Origin: Methylobacter sp.
Lineage (GTDB): Bacteria; Pseudomonadota; Gammaproteobacteria; Methylococcales; Methylomonadaceae
Assembly (NCBI GenBank): GCA_030653985.1
Contig: JAURYJ010000016.1
Coordinates: 56,532 to 120,531, forward strand
Direction: 5' to 3'
Length of the DNA stretch: 64,000 nt
The position numbers and the translations under genes were made by a program. Positions 1 to 10,492 of this stretch are shown here, one piece after another (position 1 is the first letter of the stretch; each line of letters begins with the position of its first letter). The notes beneath the pieces are model-generated. The model worked only from the letters and a program-made list of their open reading frames with translations. It was not told where the DNA came from and ran no database searches.

Positions 1-53
1 AAAATATCTTTGCGCTAGCTAAAGACATGGCATAAACGGCGACAGAATCTGAT

Positions 54-1406
54 ATGAGTCCTTTACCCGATCCGGCATTAATGAGACAAAATGCTGTCAG
101 CATTTTTCAGGCAGGCATAAGCGCAGCTGATCCTTATCAGGCGGTTAAACGCTACCTTGCCCCGGAACTGCTTGGCAATTATTCAAAAGTTCATCTTATC
201 GCTTTCGGCAAGGCTGCCTGCGCAATGGCTCAGGCGGCACAGGAAATGATTCCTGCAGGCAAACTGGCTGGTAAAGGCATAGCTGTTACCAATTATGAAA
301 ATGTAACAAGCATCGATAATGTCGAGGTGATCGGCGCAGCGCATCCGCTGCCTGATGCCGCAGGTCTTAAGGCTGCGCAGCTCATTGCGGATCGAGTACG
401 TAATGCTAAAGTAAATGAACTGGTGCTGGTACTGGTGAGCGGTGGCGGTTCGGCGCTGATGCCCTACCCTGCGGGCCAGATTACCTTGCAGGAAAAGATT
501 GCCACCACCGATTTGCTGCTGGCCTCTGGCGCAACCATTAACCAGATCAACTGTGTACGCAAACATTTGTCGCGACTCAAAGGCGGCGGCTTGGCTAGAC
601 TAGCCGCTCCTGCTCATGTGCACGCGCTGATTTTATCCGACGTAGTGGGCGACGATTTAAGCGCCATTGCCAGCGGCCCCACTGTGGCTGACAACAGCAC
701 TTACGCCGATGCAATTGAGGTTTTTAAAGTCAAAGGCGTTTGGGAGCAAGTGCCCATCAATGTCCGCCAGCATCTGAAACAAGGCAAGCTTGGCGCTATT
801 GCCGAAACACCGAAGCCGGGCGATGCTATTTTTAAAAATACCGGACATATCCTGATCGGCAGTAATACCATCAGCGTCAATGCAATGCTGAAAGCCGCTC
901 AGAATCTGGGTTACAAGACTGAGCTGTACAGCGATCATTTATGTGGCGAGGCCAGAACTGTAGCGGCGACTTTAGTCGCCGATTGTATCGAAGGGCGACT
1001 ACCAAAAGCAGGCGCTTTAGGCGAAGTCTCCCTGCAAAACCAAGCCATAGCCTTGCTGGCGGGCGGCGAAACCACCGTCAGCCTAAAAGGCACGGGACGC
1101 GGCGGCCGCAATCAGGAAATGGCGCTGGCTTTTGCGCTTGCCGCAGAACAACACGGTTTAACCGGCAACTGGGTCTTCCTTAGCGGCGGCACCGATGGCC
1201 GTGACGGCCCCACCGATGCGGCCGGCGGCATCGTTGACCGCAACACGATAAAACGCATGGTTCAAGCAGGCGTAAACCCAATCGAGTTGCTTGAAAATAA
1301 TGACTCATATACCGCTTTAAAAGCATCTGGCGACTTAGTAAATACCGGCGCAACAGGCACCAATGTTGCCGACCTGCAAATATTACTGCTCCAGCCTGCA
1401 CCTTAA
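54..1406 (+). CDS. gckA: Glycerate 2-kinase (MOFRL family)
   Basis: This enzyme phosphorylates D-glycerate with ATP to 2-phosphoglycerate, the step that passes serine-cycle carbon into central metabolism in the cytoplasm. The 450-residue length fits the family. [10 protein letters not shown] lies at residues 50-59, the glycine-rich SGGGSAL at 129-135, and the C-terminal MOFRL signature GRGGRNQ at 348-354, followed by [16 protein letters not shown]. The ATG at 54 is the first good start. glyA begins 28 bases after the stop, so the genes are probably co-transcribed. A perfect 16-base palindrome, GGCGACTTTAGTCGCC (965-980), lies inside the gene and resembles the palindromic core of an intergenic repeat near 13.6 kb. 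The family was formerly annotated as hydroxypyruvate reductase (TtuD), but the location beside glyA and ftfL favours the kinase. Confidence 0.9.
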   Translation: MSPLPDPALMRQNAVSIFQAGISAADPYQAVKRYLAPELLGNYSKVHLIAFGKAACAMAQAAQEMIPAGKLAGKGIAVTNYENVTSIDNVEVIGAAHPLPDAAGLKAAQLIADRVRNAKVNELVLVLVSGGGSALMPYPAGQITLQEKIATTDLLLASGATINQINCVRKHLSRLKGGGLARLAAPAHVHALILSDVVGDDLSAIASGPTVADNSTYADAIEVFKVKGVWEQVPINVRQHLKQGKLGAIAETPKPGDAIFKNTGHILIGSNTISVNAMLKAAQNLGYKTELYSDHLCGEARTVAATLVADCIEGRLPKAGALGEVSLQNQAIALLAGGETTVSLKGTGRGGRNQEMALAFALAAEQHGLTGNWVFLSGGTDGRDGPTDAAGGIVDRNTIKRMVQAGVNPIELLENNDSYTALKASGDLVNTGATGTNVADLQILLLQPAP

Positions 1407-1434
1407 ACAAAAAATATTAATCCAGGAGAACACC

Positions 1435-2688
1435 ATGTTTAAAAAATCAATGACTATCAAAGGCTTCGACGATGAATTATTCCAGGCCCTCGAAGAAGAA
1501 CGCCAACGCCAGGAAGATCACATCGAACTGATCGCTTCCGAAAACTATTGCAGCCCACGGGTCATGGAAGCGCAAGGCTCGCAGTTAACCAACAAGTACG
1601 CCGAAGGCTATCCCGGCAAACGTTACTACGGCGGCTGTGAATTCGTCGACAAGGCCGAGCAATTAGCCATCGACCGCGCCAAAGCCTTGTTTGGCGCCGA
1701 TTACGCCAACGTCCAACCGCATTCCGGCTCACAAGCCAATATGGCGGTATTCATGGCCCTGATCCAACCGGGCGACACCATCCTGGGCTTAAGCCTCGCC
1801 GATGGCGGCCATTTAACCCACGGCGCTAAGCCTAACTTCTCCGGCAAAATCTACAACGCCATTCAATACGGTTTACACCCTGAAACCGGCGAAATCGATT
1901 ATGCGCAAGTTGAAGCCTTGGCTCTGGAACACAAACCCAAAGTGCTGGTTGCCGGTTTTTCCGCCTATTCACGCATCTGGGATTGGCAACGCTTCCGCGA
2001 CATCGCCGACAAAGTCGGCGCTTACCTGTTTGTCGACATGGCGCACGTCGCCGGTTTAGTTGCCGCAGGTTTATATCCGAATCCCGTGCCGATTGCGGAC
2101 GTAGTCACCAGCACCACGCACAAGTCCTTGCGCGGCCCTCGCGGCGGCCTGATTTTGTGCAAAAGCAACCCGGAACTAGAGAAAAAATTCGACTCCAATA
2201 TTTTCCCCGGCATTCAGGGCGGCCCGTTAATGCACGTAATTGCAGCCAAAGCCGTTGCGTTTAAAGAAGCCATGCAACCGGAGTTTCGCGTTTATCAGCA
2301 ACAGGTGATTAAAAACGCCCAAGCCATGGCCGCAGTGTTCATGAAACGCGGCTTCGACGTAGTTTCCGGAGGCACCGACGATCATTTAATGCTGGTATCC
2401 TTGATTGCCAAAGGCATAACCGGCAAAGCGGCCGATGCGGCATTGAGCAAAGCGCATATCACCGTCAACAAAAATGCCGTGCCTAACGACCCGCAATCGC
2501 CGTTTGTGACCAGCGGCATTCGTGTCGGCACGCCTGCGCCGACTACGCGCGGCTTTAAGGAAGCGGAAATGATTGATATTGCCCACATGATGTGCGATGT
2601 GATGGAGAATATGGACGACGAAAACGTCATTGCAACGGTACGCGACAAGGTCAGTAATCTTTGTGCGCGGTTTCCGGTTTATAGTTAA
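1435..2688 (+). CDS. glyA: Serine hydroxymethyltransferase
   Basis: PLP enzyme that interconverts glycine plus 5,10-methylene-tetrahydrofolate with serine plus tetrahydrofolate. It is the one-carbon entry step of the serine cycle and also supplies biosynthesis. The reading frame is open from 1363, but the ATG at 1435 follows an AGGAG at 1424-1428 and gives the usual length of 417 residues. The PLP-binding lysine lies in [14 protein letters not shown] (Lys230), and the N-terminal region has the typical [19 protein letters not shown]. It lies between gckA and ftfL on the same strand, which points to methylotrophic use rather than housekeeping alone (inference). Confidence 0.96.
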   Translation: MFKKSMTIKGFDDELFQALEEERQRQEDHIELIASENYCSPRVMEAQGSQLTNKYAEGYPGKRYYGGCEFVDKAEQLAIDRAKALFGADYANVQPHSGSQANMAVFMALIQPGDTILGLSLADGGHLTHGAKPNFSGKIYNAIQYGLHPETGEIDYAQVEALALEHKPKVLVAGFSAYSRIWDWQRFRDIADKVGAYLFVDMAHVAGLVAAGLYPNPVPIADVVTSTTHKSLRGPRGGLILCKSNPELEKKFDSNIFPGIQGGPLMHVIAAKAVAFKEAMQPEFRVYQQQVIKNAQAMAAVFMKRGFDVVSGGTDDHLMLVSLIAKGITGKAADAALSKAHITVNKNAVPNDPQSPFVTSGIRVGTPAPTTRGFKEAEMIDIAHMMCDVMENMDDENVIATVRDKVSNLCARFPVYS

Positions 2689-2693
2689 CGAGT

Positions 2694-2840
2694 AGGTCGG
2701 CACCAAAAGTAGGCGCTTTACGACTGCATGTACAGGAAATGATCCAGTCATTTCTCTGCATTCCCCACATCCTTGTGGGTTATGCAGGAGGTAGAGCAAT
2801 GCAGGAGCAATTGCCGAGGCGATTGCTTTTTGTTGCCCGA
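2694..2840 (-). repeat. Dispersed intergenic repeat, copy A
   Basis: Fills most of the glyA-ftfL spacer. Read on the minus strand it contains TGCTCCTGCATTGC, CTACCTCCTGCAT, a CCCACA/TGTGGG hairpin, GAATGCAGA and TGCAGTCGTAA, followed by GCGCCTACTTTTGGTGC. The same blocks recur near 26.2, 29.7 and 54.0 kb, and the last block also near 31.46 kb. No coding potential is seen. Confidence 0.6.
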
Positions 2841-2889
2841 CATTTCGGCTAAAAACCAAAATTCAACCAATCTTTTTTAAAAACAAACA

Positions 2890-4563
2890 ATGTCAGATAT
2901 AGAAATCGCCCAACAAGCCAACATGAAGCCGATCATCGGCTTGGTTAAAGAACAATACGGCATCGACGCCGAACACCTGGACCCTTACGGTCATTACAAA
3001 GCCAAGATGTCACTGGAATACGTCAACAGCCTGTCCGATAAAGAAGACGGCAAACTGATTCTGGTGACCGCGATCAGCCCTACCCCAGCCGGCGAGGGCA
3101 AGACCACGACTACAGTCGGCCTGGGCGATGCGATGAACCGCATCGGTAAACTTACCATGATGTGCCTGCGCGAGCCTTCATTAGGACCGTGCTTTGGCGT
3201 AAAGGGCGGCGCGGCGGGCGGCGGTTACTCGCAAGTGGTGCCGATGGAAGACATCAACCTGCATTTTACCGGCGATTTTCACGCGATCGGCGTGGCGCAT
3301 AATCTGCTGTCGGCGTTGATCGACAACCATATCAATCACGGCAACGATCTGGACATCGACCCACGGCGCATCCAATGGAAACGCGTTGTCGATATGAACG
3401 ACCGCGCCCTGCGTAACATCGTGGTCGGCATGGGCGGCCCGGCTAACGGCTATTTGCGCGAGGACGGTTACGACATCGTAGTCGCTTCCGAAGTCATGGC
3501 AATTTTATGTCTGGCGACCGGTCGCGCAGACCTTAAAGAACGCCTCGGCCGTATCGTAATCGGCTATAAATCCGACAGGGTAACGCCGGTTTACGCCCGC
3601 GACCTGAATGCGCAAGGCTCGATGGCGGCCTTGTTAAAAGATGCGATAAAACCCAACTTGGTGCAAACGCTGGAAAACAATATCGCGATTATTCATGGCG
3701 GTCCGTTCGCCAATATCGCCCACGGCTGCAACACCGTAACCGCCACCAAAACCGCGCTGAAACTGGCCGATTATGTGGTGACCGAAGCCGGTTTCGGGGC
3801 CGATTTGGGCGCTGAAAAATTTATCGATATTAAATGCCGTATGTCAGGACTTAAACCCTCTGCCGTGGTGCTGGTGGCTACGGTCAGGGCGCTTAAATTC
3901 CACGGCGGCGTGGCTAAAGAAGCATTAAATCAGGAGAATCTGACAGCACTGGAACAGGGCTTTGAAAACCTTGAACGTCATTATCACAACATCACCCACC
4001 ATTACGGGCTGCCTTGTGTGGTCTGTGTTAATCATTTCACCTTTGATACCGACGCAGAAATCGCCTTGTTACAACAAAAATGCGCAGCCTTGGGCGCAAC
4101 CTGCGTAGTTTCCAAACATTGGGCGCAAGGCGGTGCCGGTGCTGAAGAACTGGCTGAAGTGGTCAGCGACATCGTCGACAACCGCGAACCGGAATTTAAT
4201 TATGTCTACGATGAAAACCTGAGTCTCTGGGAAAAAATCGAAGCCATCGCTACCAAGCTGTACGGGGCCGCCAGTGTCACCGCAAATCCTAAAGTCAAAG
4301 CGCAACTGGCGGCATGGAATACAGATTATGGCAAGTTCCCCATTTGCATGGCAAAAACCCAAATGTCGTTTTCAACCAACCCGAATGCCAAAGGCGCGCC
4401 TTCCGGCCATGCCGTTGAAATCAGTGATGTTCGTCTGGCAAACGGCGCCGGCTTTATTGTCGCGATTGCCGGCGATATGATGACTATGCCGGGCTTACCG
4501 AAAGTGCCTGCGGCGGAAAGAATTGATATTGATGATAACGGCAAAATCACCGGATTGTTTTAA
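2890..4563 (+). CDS. ftfL: Formate-tetrahydrofolate ligase
   Basis: ATP-dependent ligase that makes 10-formyl-tetrahydrofolate from formate, joining the oxidative C1 branch to assimilation through serine. The 557 residues match the family. The P-loop-like [11 protein letters not shown] lies at 65-75. Other conserved stretches are [20 protein letters not shown], the [13 protein letters not shown] segment and the C-terminal [15 protein letters not shown]. It is the third gene of the C1 group, about 200 bases after glyA with a repeat element in the spacer, so it may have its own promoter. Also known as fhs; the methylotroph name is used because of context. Confidence 0.96.
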   Translation: MSDIEIAQQANMKPIIGLVKEQYGIDAEHLDPYGHYKAKMSLEYVNSLSDKEDGKLILVTAISPTPAGEGKTTTTVGLGDAMNRIGKLTMMCLREPSLGPCFGVKGGAAGGGYSQVVPMEDINLHFTGDFHAIGVAHNLLSALIDNHINHGNDLDIDPRRIQWKRVVDMNDRALRNIVVGMGGPANGYLREDGYDIVVASEVMAILCLATGRADLKERLGRIVIGYKSDRVTPVYARDLNAQGSMAALLKDAIKPNLVQTLENNIAIIHGGPFANIAHGCNTVTATKTALKLADYVVTEAGFGADLGAEKFIDIKCRMSGLKPSAVVLVATVRALKFHGGVAKEALNQENLTALEQGFENLERHYHNITHHYGLPCVVCVNHFTFDTDAEIALLQQKCAALGATCVVSKHWAQGGAGAEELAEVVSDIVDNREPEFNYVYDENLSLWEKIEAIATKLYGAASVTANPKVKAQLAAWNTDYGKFPICMAKTQMSFSTNPNAKGAPSGHAVEISDVRLANGAGFIVAIAGDMMTMPGLPKVPAAERIDIDDNGKITGLF

Positions 4564-4569
4564 CCGCAA

Positions 4570-4597
4570 GTCGGGGTTCAATCGTTTGAACCCCGAC
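4570..4597 (+). terminator. Probable terminator after ftfL
   Basis: A perfect 12-base stem (GTCGGGGTTCAA / TTGAACCCCGAC) with a four-base loop, followed by a moderately T-rich tract. It starts seven bases after the ftfL stop. The stretch from here to 4830 shows no gene. Confidence 0.6.
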
Positions 4598-4837
4598 CTT
4601 ATCTTCTTTTATTCAAGACAGCATCAATTTTATTAACAACAACCACAGAGTAAGTCTATGGCGGTGAAACCCTCCGAAAGAAGCCGCCTTATTAGCCACA
4701 TCCGTTCCGTTTATTACCCAACTCCAGCTTAAAAATCGACCCAATTTTACAACCCATAAATTCTTTCTATCCCGCTATATTCGCTGATTCCTCTCAGCGA
4801 CCCAATCAACGCACACCAGTTAAGTCTTATTCTCCGG

Positions 4838-4843
4838 TATAAT
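4838..4843 (+). promoter_or_regulatory. -10 box before the spermidine-synthase-like gene
   Basis: A perfect TATAAT, with no clear -35 at 16-18 bases. Transcription from it would start near 4850. That leaves almost no leader for the TTG at 4858 and favours the ATG at 4879 as the start codon. Confidence 0.4.
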
Positions 4844-4878
4844 GATTTACTGATCTTTTGAGAAATTACCATACTTTT

Positions 4879-5688
4879 ATGTATAGATATGAGGGCCGAG
4901 TTATCCACGAAAGCCACGATGATGACGGCATTTTAGAGGTTGTCGAGCAGGATGGCGTCAGGTCGCTGCACTTCGGCTCGTCCCCCCGGCAGAGCAGCAT
5001 GCTGCTGGCTGAACCAGACAAACTGCATCTGAATTATGTGCAGGTCATGACCAGCTGGCTGTTATTCAAACCCACGCTCGATGACGACGCCTTGATTATC
5101 GGCTTGGGCGGCGGCTCATTAACCAAGCATCTGCTGCATCATTTCCCGGAATGCCGCTTAAAAGCTATAGAATACCGGGCAAGCGTGGTTAAAATAGCAC
5201 GCAGTCATTTTGGCCTGCCTCTCGACCCGCGCCTGAAAGTGATCATCGATGATGGTGCAAAATATGTCCGCCAACGCACCGAGAGCCAAAGCGAACAATA
5301 CAGCCTTATGTTTATCGATGCGTTCGACCACGACGGCATGGCCTCATCCATCTGTAATCATGCGTTTTTTGATGCCTGCAAAGCTTTATTAAAAAAAGAC
5401 GGCATGCTGGTCATCAATCTTTGGGGCGGCGTTAATAAACCCTTATTCCGGCAAGTTGCCCTGTGGCTGGGACAAACTTTCGATTGGCGGATTCTATTTC
5501 TTCCGGTCAAAGATCGAGGTAATATTATTGGTTTGGCCTTTAACAAAGAGGCCCCACTTTATTCCATGAAAGATTTAAGAACCCGAGCCATCATTCTTGA
5601 GCAACTTTACCAGATTGAATTTATCGCTTATTTAAAAGAGCTCGCCAAACACAATTCCAGCGTCATCAACAACTCGATACAAAAATAA
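4879..5688 (+). CDS. Spermidine synthase-like aminopropyl/methyltransferase-fold protein
   Basis: Rossmann-fold protein of the polyamine synthase family. The nucleotide-binding motif [16 protein letters not shown] is followed by an acidic strand end ([10 protein letters not shown]) and the FIDAFDHDG segment where catalytic aspartates usually lie. The frame is open from a TTG at 4858; the ATG at 4879 gives 269 residues and fits the nearby -10 box better. The protein is shorter than classical SpeE and lacks its N-terminal beta domain, so the true substrate is uncertain. It overlaps the next gene by one base (TAATG), so the two are translationally coupled. Confidence 0.7.
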   Translation: MYRYEGRVIHESHDDDGILEVVEQDGVRSLHFGSSPRQSSMLLAEPDKLHLNYVQVMTSWLLFKPTLDDDALIIGLGGGSLTKHLLHHFPECRLKAIEYRASVVKIARSHFGLPLDPRLKVIIDDGAKYVRQRTESQSEQYSLMFIDAFDHDGMASSICNHAFFDACKALLKKDGMLVINLWGGVNKPLFRQVALWLGQTFDWRILFLPVKDRGNIIGLAFNKEAPLYSMKDLRTRAIILEQLYQIEFIAYLKELAKHNSSVINNSIQK

Positions 5689-7859
5689 TGTCTACCGCCT
5701 TAGCAACCGAACCCAATCTTTTTAGCTACCGCAAATACTGGGCGCAACGCTTCGGCATTGCCCCTGTTTTGCCGATGAGCAAAACCGAAATGGACGAACT
5801 CGGCTGGGATGCCTGCGACGTAATCCTGGTGACCGGCGATGCCTATATCGATCATCCCAGCTTCGGCATGGCGCTGATTGGACGACTGCTTGAAGCGCAG
5901 GGATTCAGGGTGGGCATCATTTCCCAACCCGACTGGACCAGCGCCAAGGATTTCATGAAGCTCGGCCGCCCGAACCTGTTTTTCGGCGTGACCGGCGGCA
6001 ACATGGATTCCATGGTCAACCGTTATACCTCGGACAAAAAAATCCGCTCCAACGATGCCTATACGCCGGACGGCGCGGCGGGTAAACGTCCTGACCGTGC
6101 GGTCAACGTGTACTCGCACCGCTGCCGCGAAGCCTACAAAGACGCGCCTATCATCATCGGCGGCATCGAAGCCAGTTTGCGCCGCATCGCGCATTATGAT
6201 TACTGGTCGGACAAAGACAGAAAATCGGTGCTGCTCGATTCCAAAGCCGACCTGTTGGTTTACGGCAATGCCGAGCGCCAAGTCGTCGAAATCGCCCACC
6301 GTTTGGCCAACGGCGAAGCCATATCGGATCTAAAAGGCATACGCGGCACCGTGCATTTCGTCAAACAAATACCCGAAGGCTGGGCGATTAAAGACTCCAC
6401 CGACATTGATAAACCAGGCGCGGCGATGGTGCCTATCGACCCCTACCAGGAACAACCTGCCTGCGATAAAAAACCGGAGCAAAGTGAGACCAACGAAAAA
6501 ATCATTCAGTTTGATAAATTGTTGCTCAGAAACCAACGCTCAAAAACCGTTATCCGCCTACCTGCCTACGAAACGATAAAAGAAGACCCGATACTGTATG
6601 CCCACGCCTCACGCGTCATGCACGGTGAAACCAATCCAGGCAATGCGCGCCCGTTGATTCAGCTGCACGGAACCCGGCAGGTGTGGATCAATCCGCCCCC
6701 GATTCCGCTGACCACCAAAGAAATGGACGGCGTCTTTGACCTGCCCTATTCCCGGGTGCCCCACAAAGAATACGGCAACGCCAACGTGCCCGCCTTTGAA
6801 ATGATCCAACATTCGGTCAACATCATGCGCGGCTGTTTTGGCGGCTGCACCTTCTGTTCGATTACCGAGCATGAAGGCCGCATTATTCAAAGCCGTTCCG
6901 AAGATTCCATCATCAGGGAAATTGAAGCCATCCGCGACACCTCGCCCGCGTTTACCGGCCATATTTCCGACTTGGGCGGCCCTACCGCCAATATGTACCG
7001 ACTGGCCTGCAAAGATCCAAAAATCGAAGCCGCTTGCCGTTTGCCCTCCTGCGTTTACCCCGGCATTTGTCCTAATTTGAATACCGATCATACGCCGCTG
7101 ATTAAACTCTACCGCAGAGCCCGCGCCTTGCCCGGCATTAAGAAAATCTTCATCGCCTCCGGCTTGCGTTACGATCTGGCCGTAGAATCGCCGGAATATG
7201 TCAAAGAACTGGTCACCCATCATGTCGGCGGCTATCTTAAAATCGCCCCGGAACATACCGAGCAAGGCGTGCTATCCAAAATGATGAAGCCGGGAATGGG
7301 TACTTATGACCGCTTCAAGGAAATGTTTGACCAGTATTCCAAGGAAGCCGGCAAAGAACAATACCTGATTCCCTACTTTATCGCCGCGCATCCCGGCACT
7401 ACCGATATCGACATGCTTAATCTGGCGTTATGGCTAAAGCGTAATGGTTTCAGAGCCGACCAGGTGCAGGCATTTTTGCCTTCGCCCATGTCCATCGCAA
7501 CCGCCATGTATCACTCCGGCAAAGACACGTTGCGTAAAGTCAGTCGTAATGCTGAAGACATGGCCATACCCAAAAGCATTAAGCAACGCCGTCTGCACAA
7601 AGCCTTCCTGCGTTATCACGACCCCAAGAACTGGCCATTGTTGCGCGACGCGTTAAAAGACATGGGTCGTAGCGATTTAATCGGCAATGGCAAACAGCAT
7701 TTGATTCCCACCTTTCAGCCCAAAGGCACGCTAGAAACGCCTGAAAAAATTCAACGCTTTAAAACCAAATACACCGGACTGGACAATAATCGCGGGGGAA
7801 AAAGCAAATCGTATTCGATCAACAAAAATAAAACAGGAAAAAACAAAAATAATCCTTAA
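5688..7859 (+). CDS. YgiQ family radical SAM protein
   Basis: Large radical SAM protein, 723 residues. An N-terminal cobalamin-binding-like UPF0313 region (about 1-350) precedes the radical SAM core. The cluster-binding cysteines lie in GCFGGCTFC (Cys383, Cys387, Cys390, CxxxCxxC spacing), and the C-terminal domain carries [18 protein letters not shown]. The last 30 residues are lysine- and asparagine-rich. Family function is not established. The start overlaps the stop of the spermidine-synthase-like gene, which suggests the two act together. The gene lies just upstream of a tRNA. Confidence 0.85.
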   Translation: MSTALATEPNLFSYRKYWAQRFGIAPVLPMSKTEMDELGWDACDVILVTGDAYIDHPSFGMALIGRLLEAQGFRVGIISQPDWTSAKDFMKLGRPNLFFGVTGGNMDSMVNRYTSDKKIRSNDAYTPDGAAGKRPDRAVNVYSHRCREAYKDAPIIIGGIEASLRRIAHYDYWSDKDRKSVLLDSKADLLVYGNAERQVVEIAHRLANGEAISDLKGIRGTVHFVKQIPEGWAIKDSTDIDKPGAAMVPIDPYQEQPACDKKPEQSETNEKIIQFDKLLLRNQRSKTVIRLPAYETIKEDPILYAHASRVMHGETNPGNARPLIQLHGTRQVWINPPPIPLTTKEMDGVFDLPYSRVPHKEYGNANVPAFEMIQHSVNIMRGCFGGCTFCSITEHEGRIIQSRSEDSIIREIEAIRDTSPAFTGHISDLGGPTANMYRLACKDPKIEAACRLPSCVYPGICPNLNTDHTPLIKLYRRARALPGIKKIFIASGLRYDLAVESPEYVKELVTHHVGGYLKIAPEHTEQGVLSKMMKPGMGTYDRFKEMFDQYSKEAGKEQYLIPYFIAAHPGTTDIDMLNLALWLKRNGFRADQVQAFLPSPMSIATAMYHSGKDTLRKVSRNAEDMAIPKSIKQRRLHKAFLRYHDPKNWPLLRDALKDMGRSDLIGNGKQHLIPTFQPKGTLETPEKIQRFKTKYTGLDNNRGGKSKSYSINKNKTGKNKNNP

Positions 7860-7888
7860 AAAGGACTAGGCAAAGCAAAACTATTGTG

Positions 7889-7894
7889 TATAAT
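7889..7894 (+). promoter_or_regulatory. -10 box of the tRNA-Thr gene
   Basis: TATAAT in an extended context (TGTGTATAAT), 12 bases before the mature 5' end of the tRNA. No good -35 is seen. Confidence 0.6.
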
Positions 7895-7906
7895 ACTCGC
7901 TTCTTA

Positions 7907-7982
7907 GCTGGTGTAGCTCAGTCGGTAGAGCAGCTGATTTGTAATCAGCCGGTCGCGGGTTCGATTCCCATCGCCAGCTCCA
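7907..7982 (+). tRNA. tRNA-Thr (anticodon UGU)
   Basis: A complete 76-base cloverleaf. The acceptor arms GCTGGTG/CGCCAGC pair with one G-U. The anticodon loop TTTGTAA within CTGAT/ATCAG reads TGT, decoding ACA threonine codons. The T arm carries GGTTCGATTCC, and the CCA is encoded at 7980-7982. Confidence 0.97.
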
Positions 7983-7990
7983 AATATATC

Positions 7991-8026
7991 AAAGCCTTAG
8001 GTGTTTTTCATCTAGGGCTTTTTTAT
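7991..8026 (+). terminator. Terminator after tRNA-Thr
   Basis: Stem AAAGCCTTAG / CTAGGGCTTT with an 11-base loop, followed by a T run. It lies nine bases after the tRNA CCA. Confidence 0.75.
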
Positions 8027-8231
8027 GCCTTGTAGTAAATTTGTCTCAGTTTTTACCCTCCTCTCTTATTATCACGATTTAGTTCCGGTAAGCATTGTGG
8101 CTATAGTGAGACTATTGACGGACGCCACTGGAAAAAATCCCAGCTTCATCAATACAAAACTAAGATTTTAAATCAAGCTGACTACCCCCTTTGATTTTCG
8201 GCATGCCTTTTATTGCCCTTTTTTGCGCAAT
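8027..8231. other. Non-coding gap between tRNA and tmRNA terminators
   Basis: No gene, repeat or strong promoter is seen here. Confidence 0.5.
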
Positions 8232-8265
8232 AAAAAACCCGCCAAGCCTTTCGACTTGCGGGTTT
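8232..8265 (-). terminator. Terminator of tmRNA
   Basis: On the minus strand, AAACCCGC pairs with GCGGGTTT and is followed by a run of T (A run on + at 8232-8237). It is 35 bases beyond the mature tmRNA 3' end. Confidence 0.8.
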
Positions 8266-8299
8266 CTATATCTTTCTTATATCTTATCGATTTAGTAAT

Positions 8300-8689
8300 T
8301 GGTGGAGGCGGGGGGAATTGAACCCCCGTCCGCAAGTACTCCGCCACAAGGTCTACATGCTTATCCCGCTCTTTAATTTAGCTAGTGACTACCCGTCGGG
8401 CCAAGAAAATCACCAGCGATTCCGTAAGGTTTTAGCGCATCCATACCGGACAGATTTCAGCGCGATCTTATGTAGATGACCTCTGAGCGCCTCTAATACC
8501 GTGAGGTACTAAAAACTCCACCCGCATAAGCACAGATGGTCAAAGGAATGGTGCTGTGTTTAAGCAGCTAAAGCCATTGAGTAGTTTTCGTCATTTGCGA
8601 ATACTTTAGTTTCAGTAGATTTTACGAGGTGTACTGTCCTCGGCATGCACTCTAGGTTTTGCTACCCACGTCGAAGCCATGTCGCCCCC
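8300..8689 (-). ncRNA. ssrA: tmRNA (transfer-messenger RNA)
   Basis: Rescues stalled ribosomes and tags their products for proteolysis. The 5' end GGGGGCG pairs with CGCCTCC before the encoded ACCA, including the G3-U70 alanine identity pair. The 3' T arm is GGGGGTTCAATTCCCCC. The tag frame (8560-8598, resume codon GCA) encodes ANDENYSMALAA and then TAA. The tag has SerMet between the usual ANDENY and ALAA parts, two residues longer than the E. coli-type tag. Total length is 390 bases. Confidence 0.96.
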
Positions 8690-8700
8690 GTGGTGTGTAT

Positions 8701-8729
8701 ATTATACGAATTGACCAAAATTTGTACAA
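8701..8729 (-). promoter_or_regulatory. Promoter of tmRNA
   Basis: On the minus strand a TTGTAC -35 (8724-8729) is spaced 17 bases from a perfect TATAAT -10 (8701-8706). Transcription would begin at about 8690, matching the predicted 5' end of tmRNA. Confidence 0.8.
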
Positions 8730-8869
8730 TTATTTTTTTTGACCCCTATTTATCCGGCTTTCAGATTAAATAACTAGCAACCCTCATCGCTACGACTAAG
8801 TGTCTGCACGACAGTCTCGACTCGTCATATCCCGACAATTCCCTGAATAACGACGAAAAGACACCTACG

Positions 8870-10492
8870 TTAATCGATAAGCATCCGGGCTAACTGACTG
8901 TTGCTGTCTATTGCTGGTTGCCGACCGGCATCGACAACACTGCATAGTTCAATAATCCCGGCTAGCTGCTTGGTCTGCTCGACATGTTGATTGCCGACGT
9001 TTTCTATTGCCAGCAGCACCTCGCCATCTATCATGCTGATGGCATTGCTCAAACCTTTGCTTAGCCCTCTTAAGGCGCTTTTTTCCAACGACGGCTTTAA
9101 TTTTTTCAGGATGAAAAACGGCGTCAGCCAGGTGATGCCGATTAACAAGCTGCTATGTACGGCAAAATCCACGCCCAAATAATTTACGGCGGTCATGTTG
9201 CTGGTGTAATAGCCGATAAAAACCTGATAGCCGACCCAGCAAATGGCAGCAAGCGGCAGGATGATTTCACATAAACGCATAAACTTTAAAAAGGCGCGGT
9301 GCAATACGTTGCCGGGATTCGCCAATGCGTGCCTGGCGGCCAGTTCGCTTTGCGCCTGGATAATTTTTGGCGCTTTTTCGCGTAGCGCGGACAGCTGTTT
9401 TTTAAGCGGACTCACCGGAATGCCAAGCTGATCGGCATTGCTGACAAATTCATCCAAGGCATCATCAAAACGGGCTTCGGCCCAGTCATCCCATAAGTTG
9501 AATTTAACGCCGCTTGTTGCATATCTGGCGGTTGCAGGATTGCTCAATAAATTGGCCGAGTGGTCGGCATAGTGCCTCGCCAATTGCTGGATAGGCCATG
9601 CAAAACCCTGTTGCAACACTAGCACCGACCGTTGCCATTGCTGCCGCCACAGCGTCGGCAGTTGTTGAAAAGCCGATGCGGAACCCAGTAACTGCTGGGT
9701 GTTTTGCAGACTTTGCCTTAATTCGTCTTTCTTAATACGGGAGCTTCTTTGCTCCAGCTGTTTAATGATGTGCTCGGTCGCCAACGAGCTAATGGTCGAT
9801 TCCAATACGGCAAACTCGTCGGCTTGCAGGCCTTCGCCGCAGGCGGTCTTGAAGATAATCGGCTCGACAAAGCCCGCTTTATACAGTTGCTGTTTGAAAT
9901 CTTCATACTGTTCTGTCTGGCCTCTATCCCATTGGTTCAAGACAAACAGCCAGGCATGCCTGCCTCCCTCTGCAAGCAGCAAGCGCCAGGCTTTTTCATC
10001 GCGATAGCGTTCGGGACTGACCACATAGATCAGCACGTCGATATGCGGCAGCCATTCCAACACCTGATGTTTATTGCTTTGCTCGGTGCTATCGAAATCG
10101 GGCATGTCGATCCAGATGATATTTTTCCTGGATTCATCGTCATGCTCGGCGATTTTGATTTGCGCCAGCGGCAGTTGTTCTGGCAAATGCCGTATCGCAA
10201 TCGTATGGTGATGATATAAAGTAACTTCCCGCGAAGTGGGGCGCTCGACTCCGGCTCTGGCGATGGCTTTACCTGCCAGACGGTTAAGCAAGGAACTTTT
10301 GCCCACGCCGGTGCCGCCCATGAATGCCACAATCAAGGGCCTGGAGCCATTATGGTTAAACAAGGTGTCGGGCGATCTGGCATCGACATCATTTAACTGC
10401 TGCGCGACGTCGACATTGATCCAGCCTGCTGCCTGCGCCTGCTCCGCCCAGCGTTTTGTTGTTTGTACCAAACTAGAGTAATCGTAAGCCAT
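8870..10492 (-). CDS. Membrane-associated GTPase, second of a pair
   Basis: Era/dynamin-like P-loop GTPase of 540 residues from the ATG at 10492; the frame stays open to 10633, deep inside the upstream gene. G1 is GGTGVGKS at 59-66, G3 is IDMPDFDS, and G4-like is NQWDRG. The C-terminal half has two hydrophobic segments (around ICEIILPLAAICWVGYQVF and SSLLIGITWLTPFFIL), suggesting membrane insertion. It overlaps the upstream GTPase gene by 20 bases, so the two are translationally coupled. Tandem large GTPases with C-terminal membrane segments are typical of bacterial dynamin-like proteins, but the family is not firmly recognised here. Confidence 0.7.
   Translation of the reverse strand: MAYDYSSLVQTTKRWAEQAQAAGWINVDVAQQLNDVDARSPDTLFNHNGSRPLIVAFMGGTGVGKSSLLNRLAGKAIARAGVERPTSREVTLYHHHTIAIRHLPEQLPLAQIKIAEHDDESRKNIIWIDMPDFDSTEQSNKHQVLEWLPHIDVLIYVVSPERYRDEKAWRLLLAEGGRHAWLFVLNQWDRGQTEQYEDFKQQLYKAGFVEPIIFKTACGEGLQADEFAVLESTISSLATEHIIKQLEQRSSRIKKDELRQSLQNTQQLLGSASAFQQLPTLWRQQWQRSVLVLQQGFAWPIQQLARHYADHSANLLSNPATARYATSGVKFNLWDDWAEARFDDALDEFVSNADQLGIPVSPLKKQLSALREKAPKIIQAQSELAARHALANPGNVLHRAFLKFMRLCEIILPLAAICWVGYQVFIGYYTSNMTAVNYLGVDFAVHSSLLIGITWLTPFFILKKLKPSLEKSALRGLSKGLSNAISMIDGEVLLAIENVGNQHVEQTKQLAGIIELCSVVDAGRQPAIDSNSQLARMLID

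Noticed and set aside
183..566. Open frame on - opposite gckA (127 residues)
   Set aside because: Shadow of a well-supported gene; low-complexity, no ribosome-binding site, no recognisable motif.
4598..4830. GGCGG/CCGCC pairing with internal GAAACCCTCCGAAAG as a riboswitch
   Set aside because: Does not fit any riboswitch consensus I know and is not next to a matching gene.
6609..7265. Long open frame on - inside the YgiQ-type gene (218 residues)
   Set aside because: Opposite-strand shadow of a conserved coding region with clear radical SAM motifs; composition is typical of such shadows.
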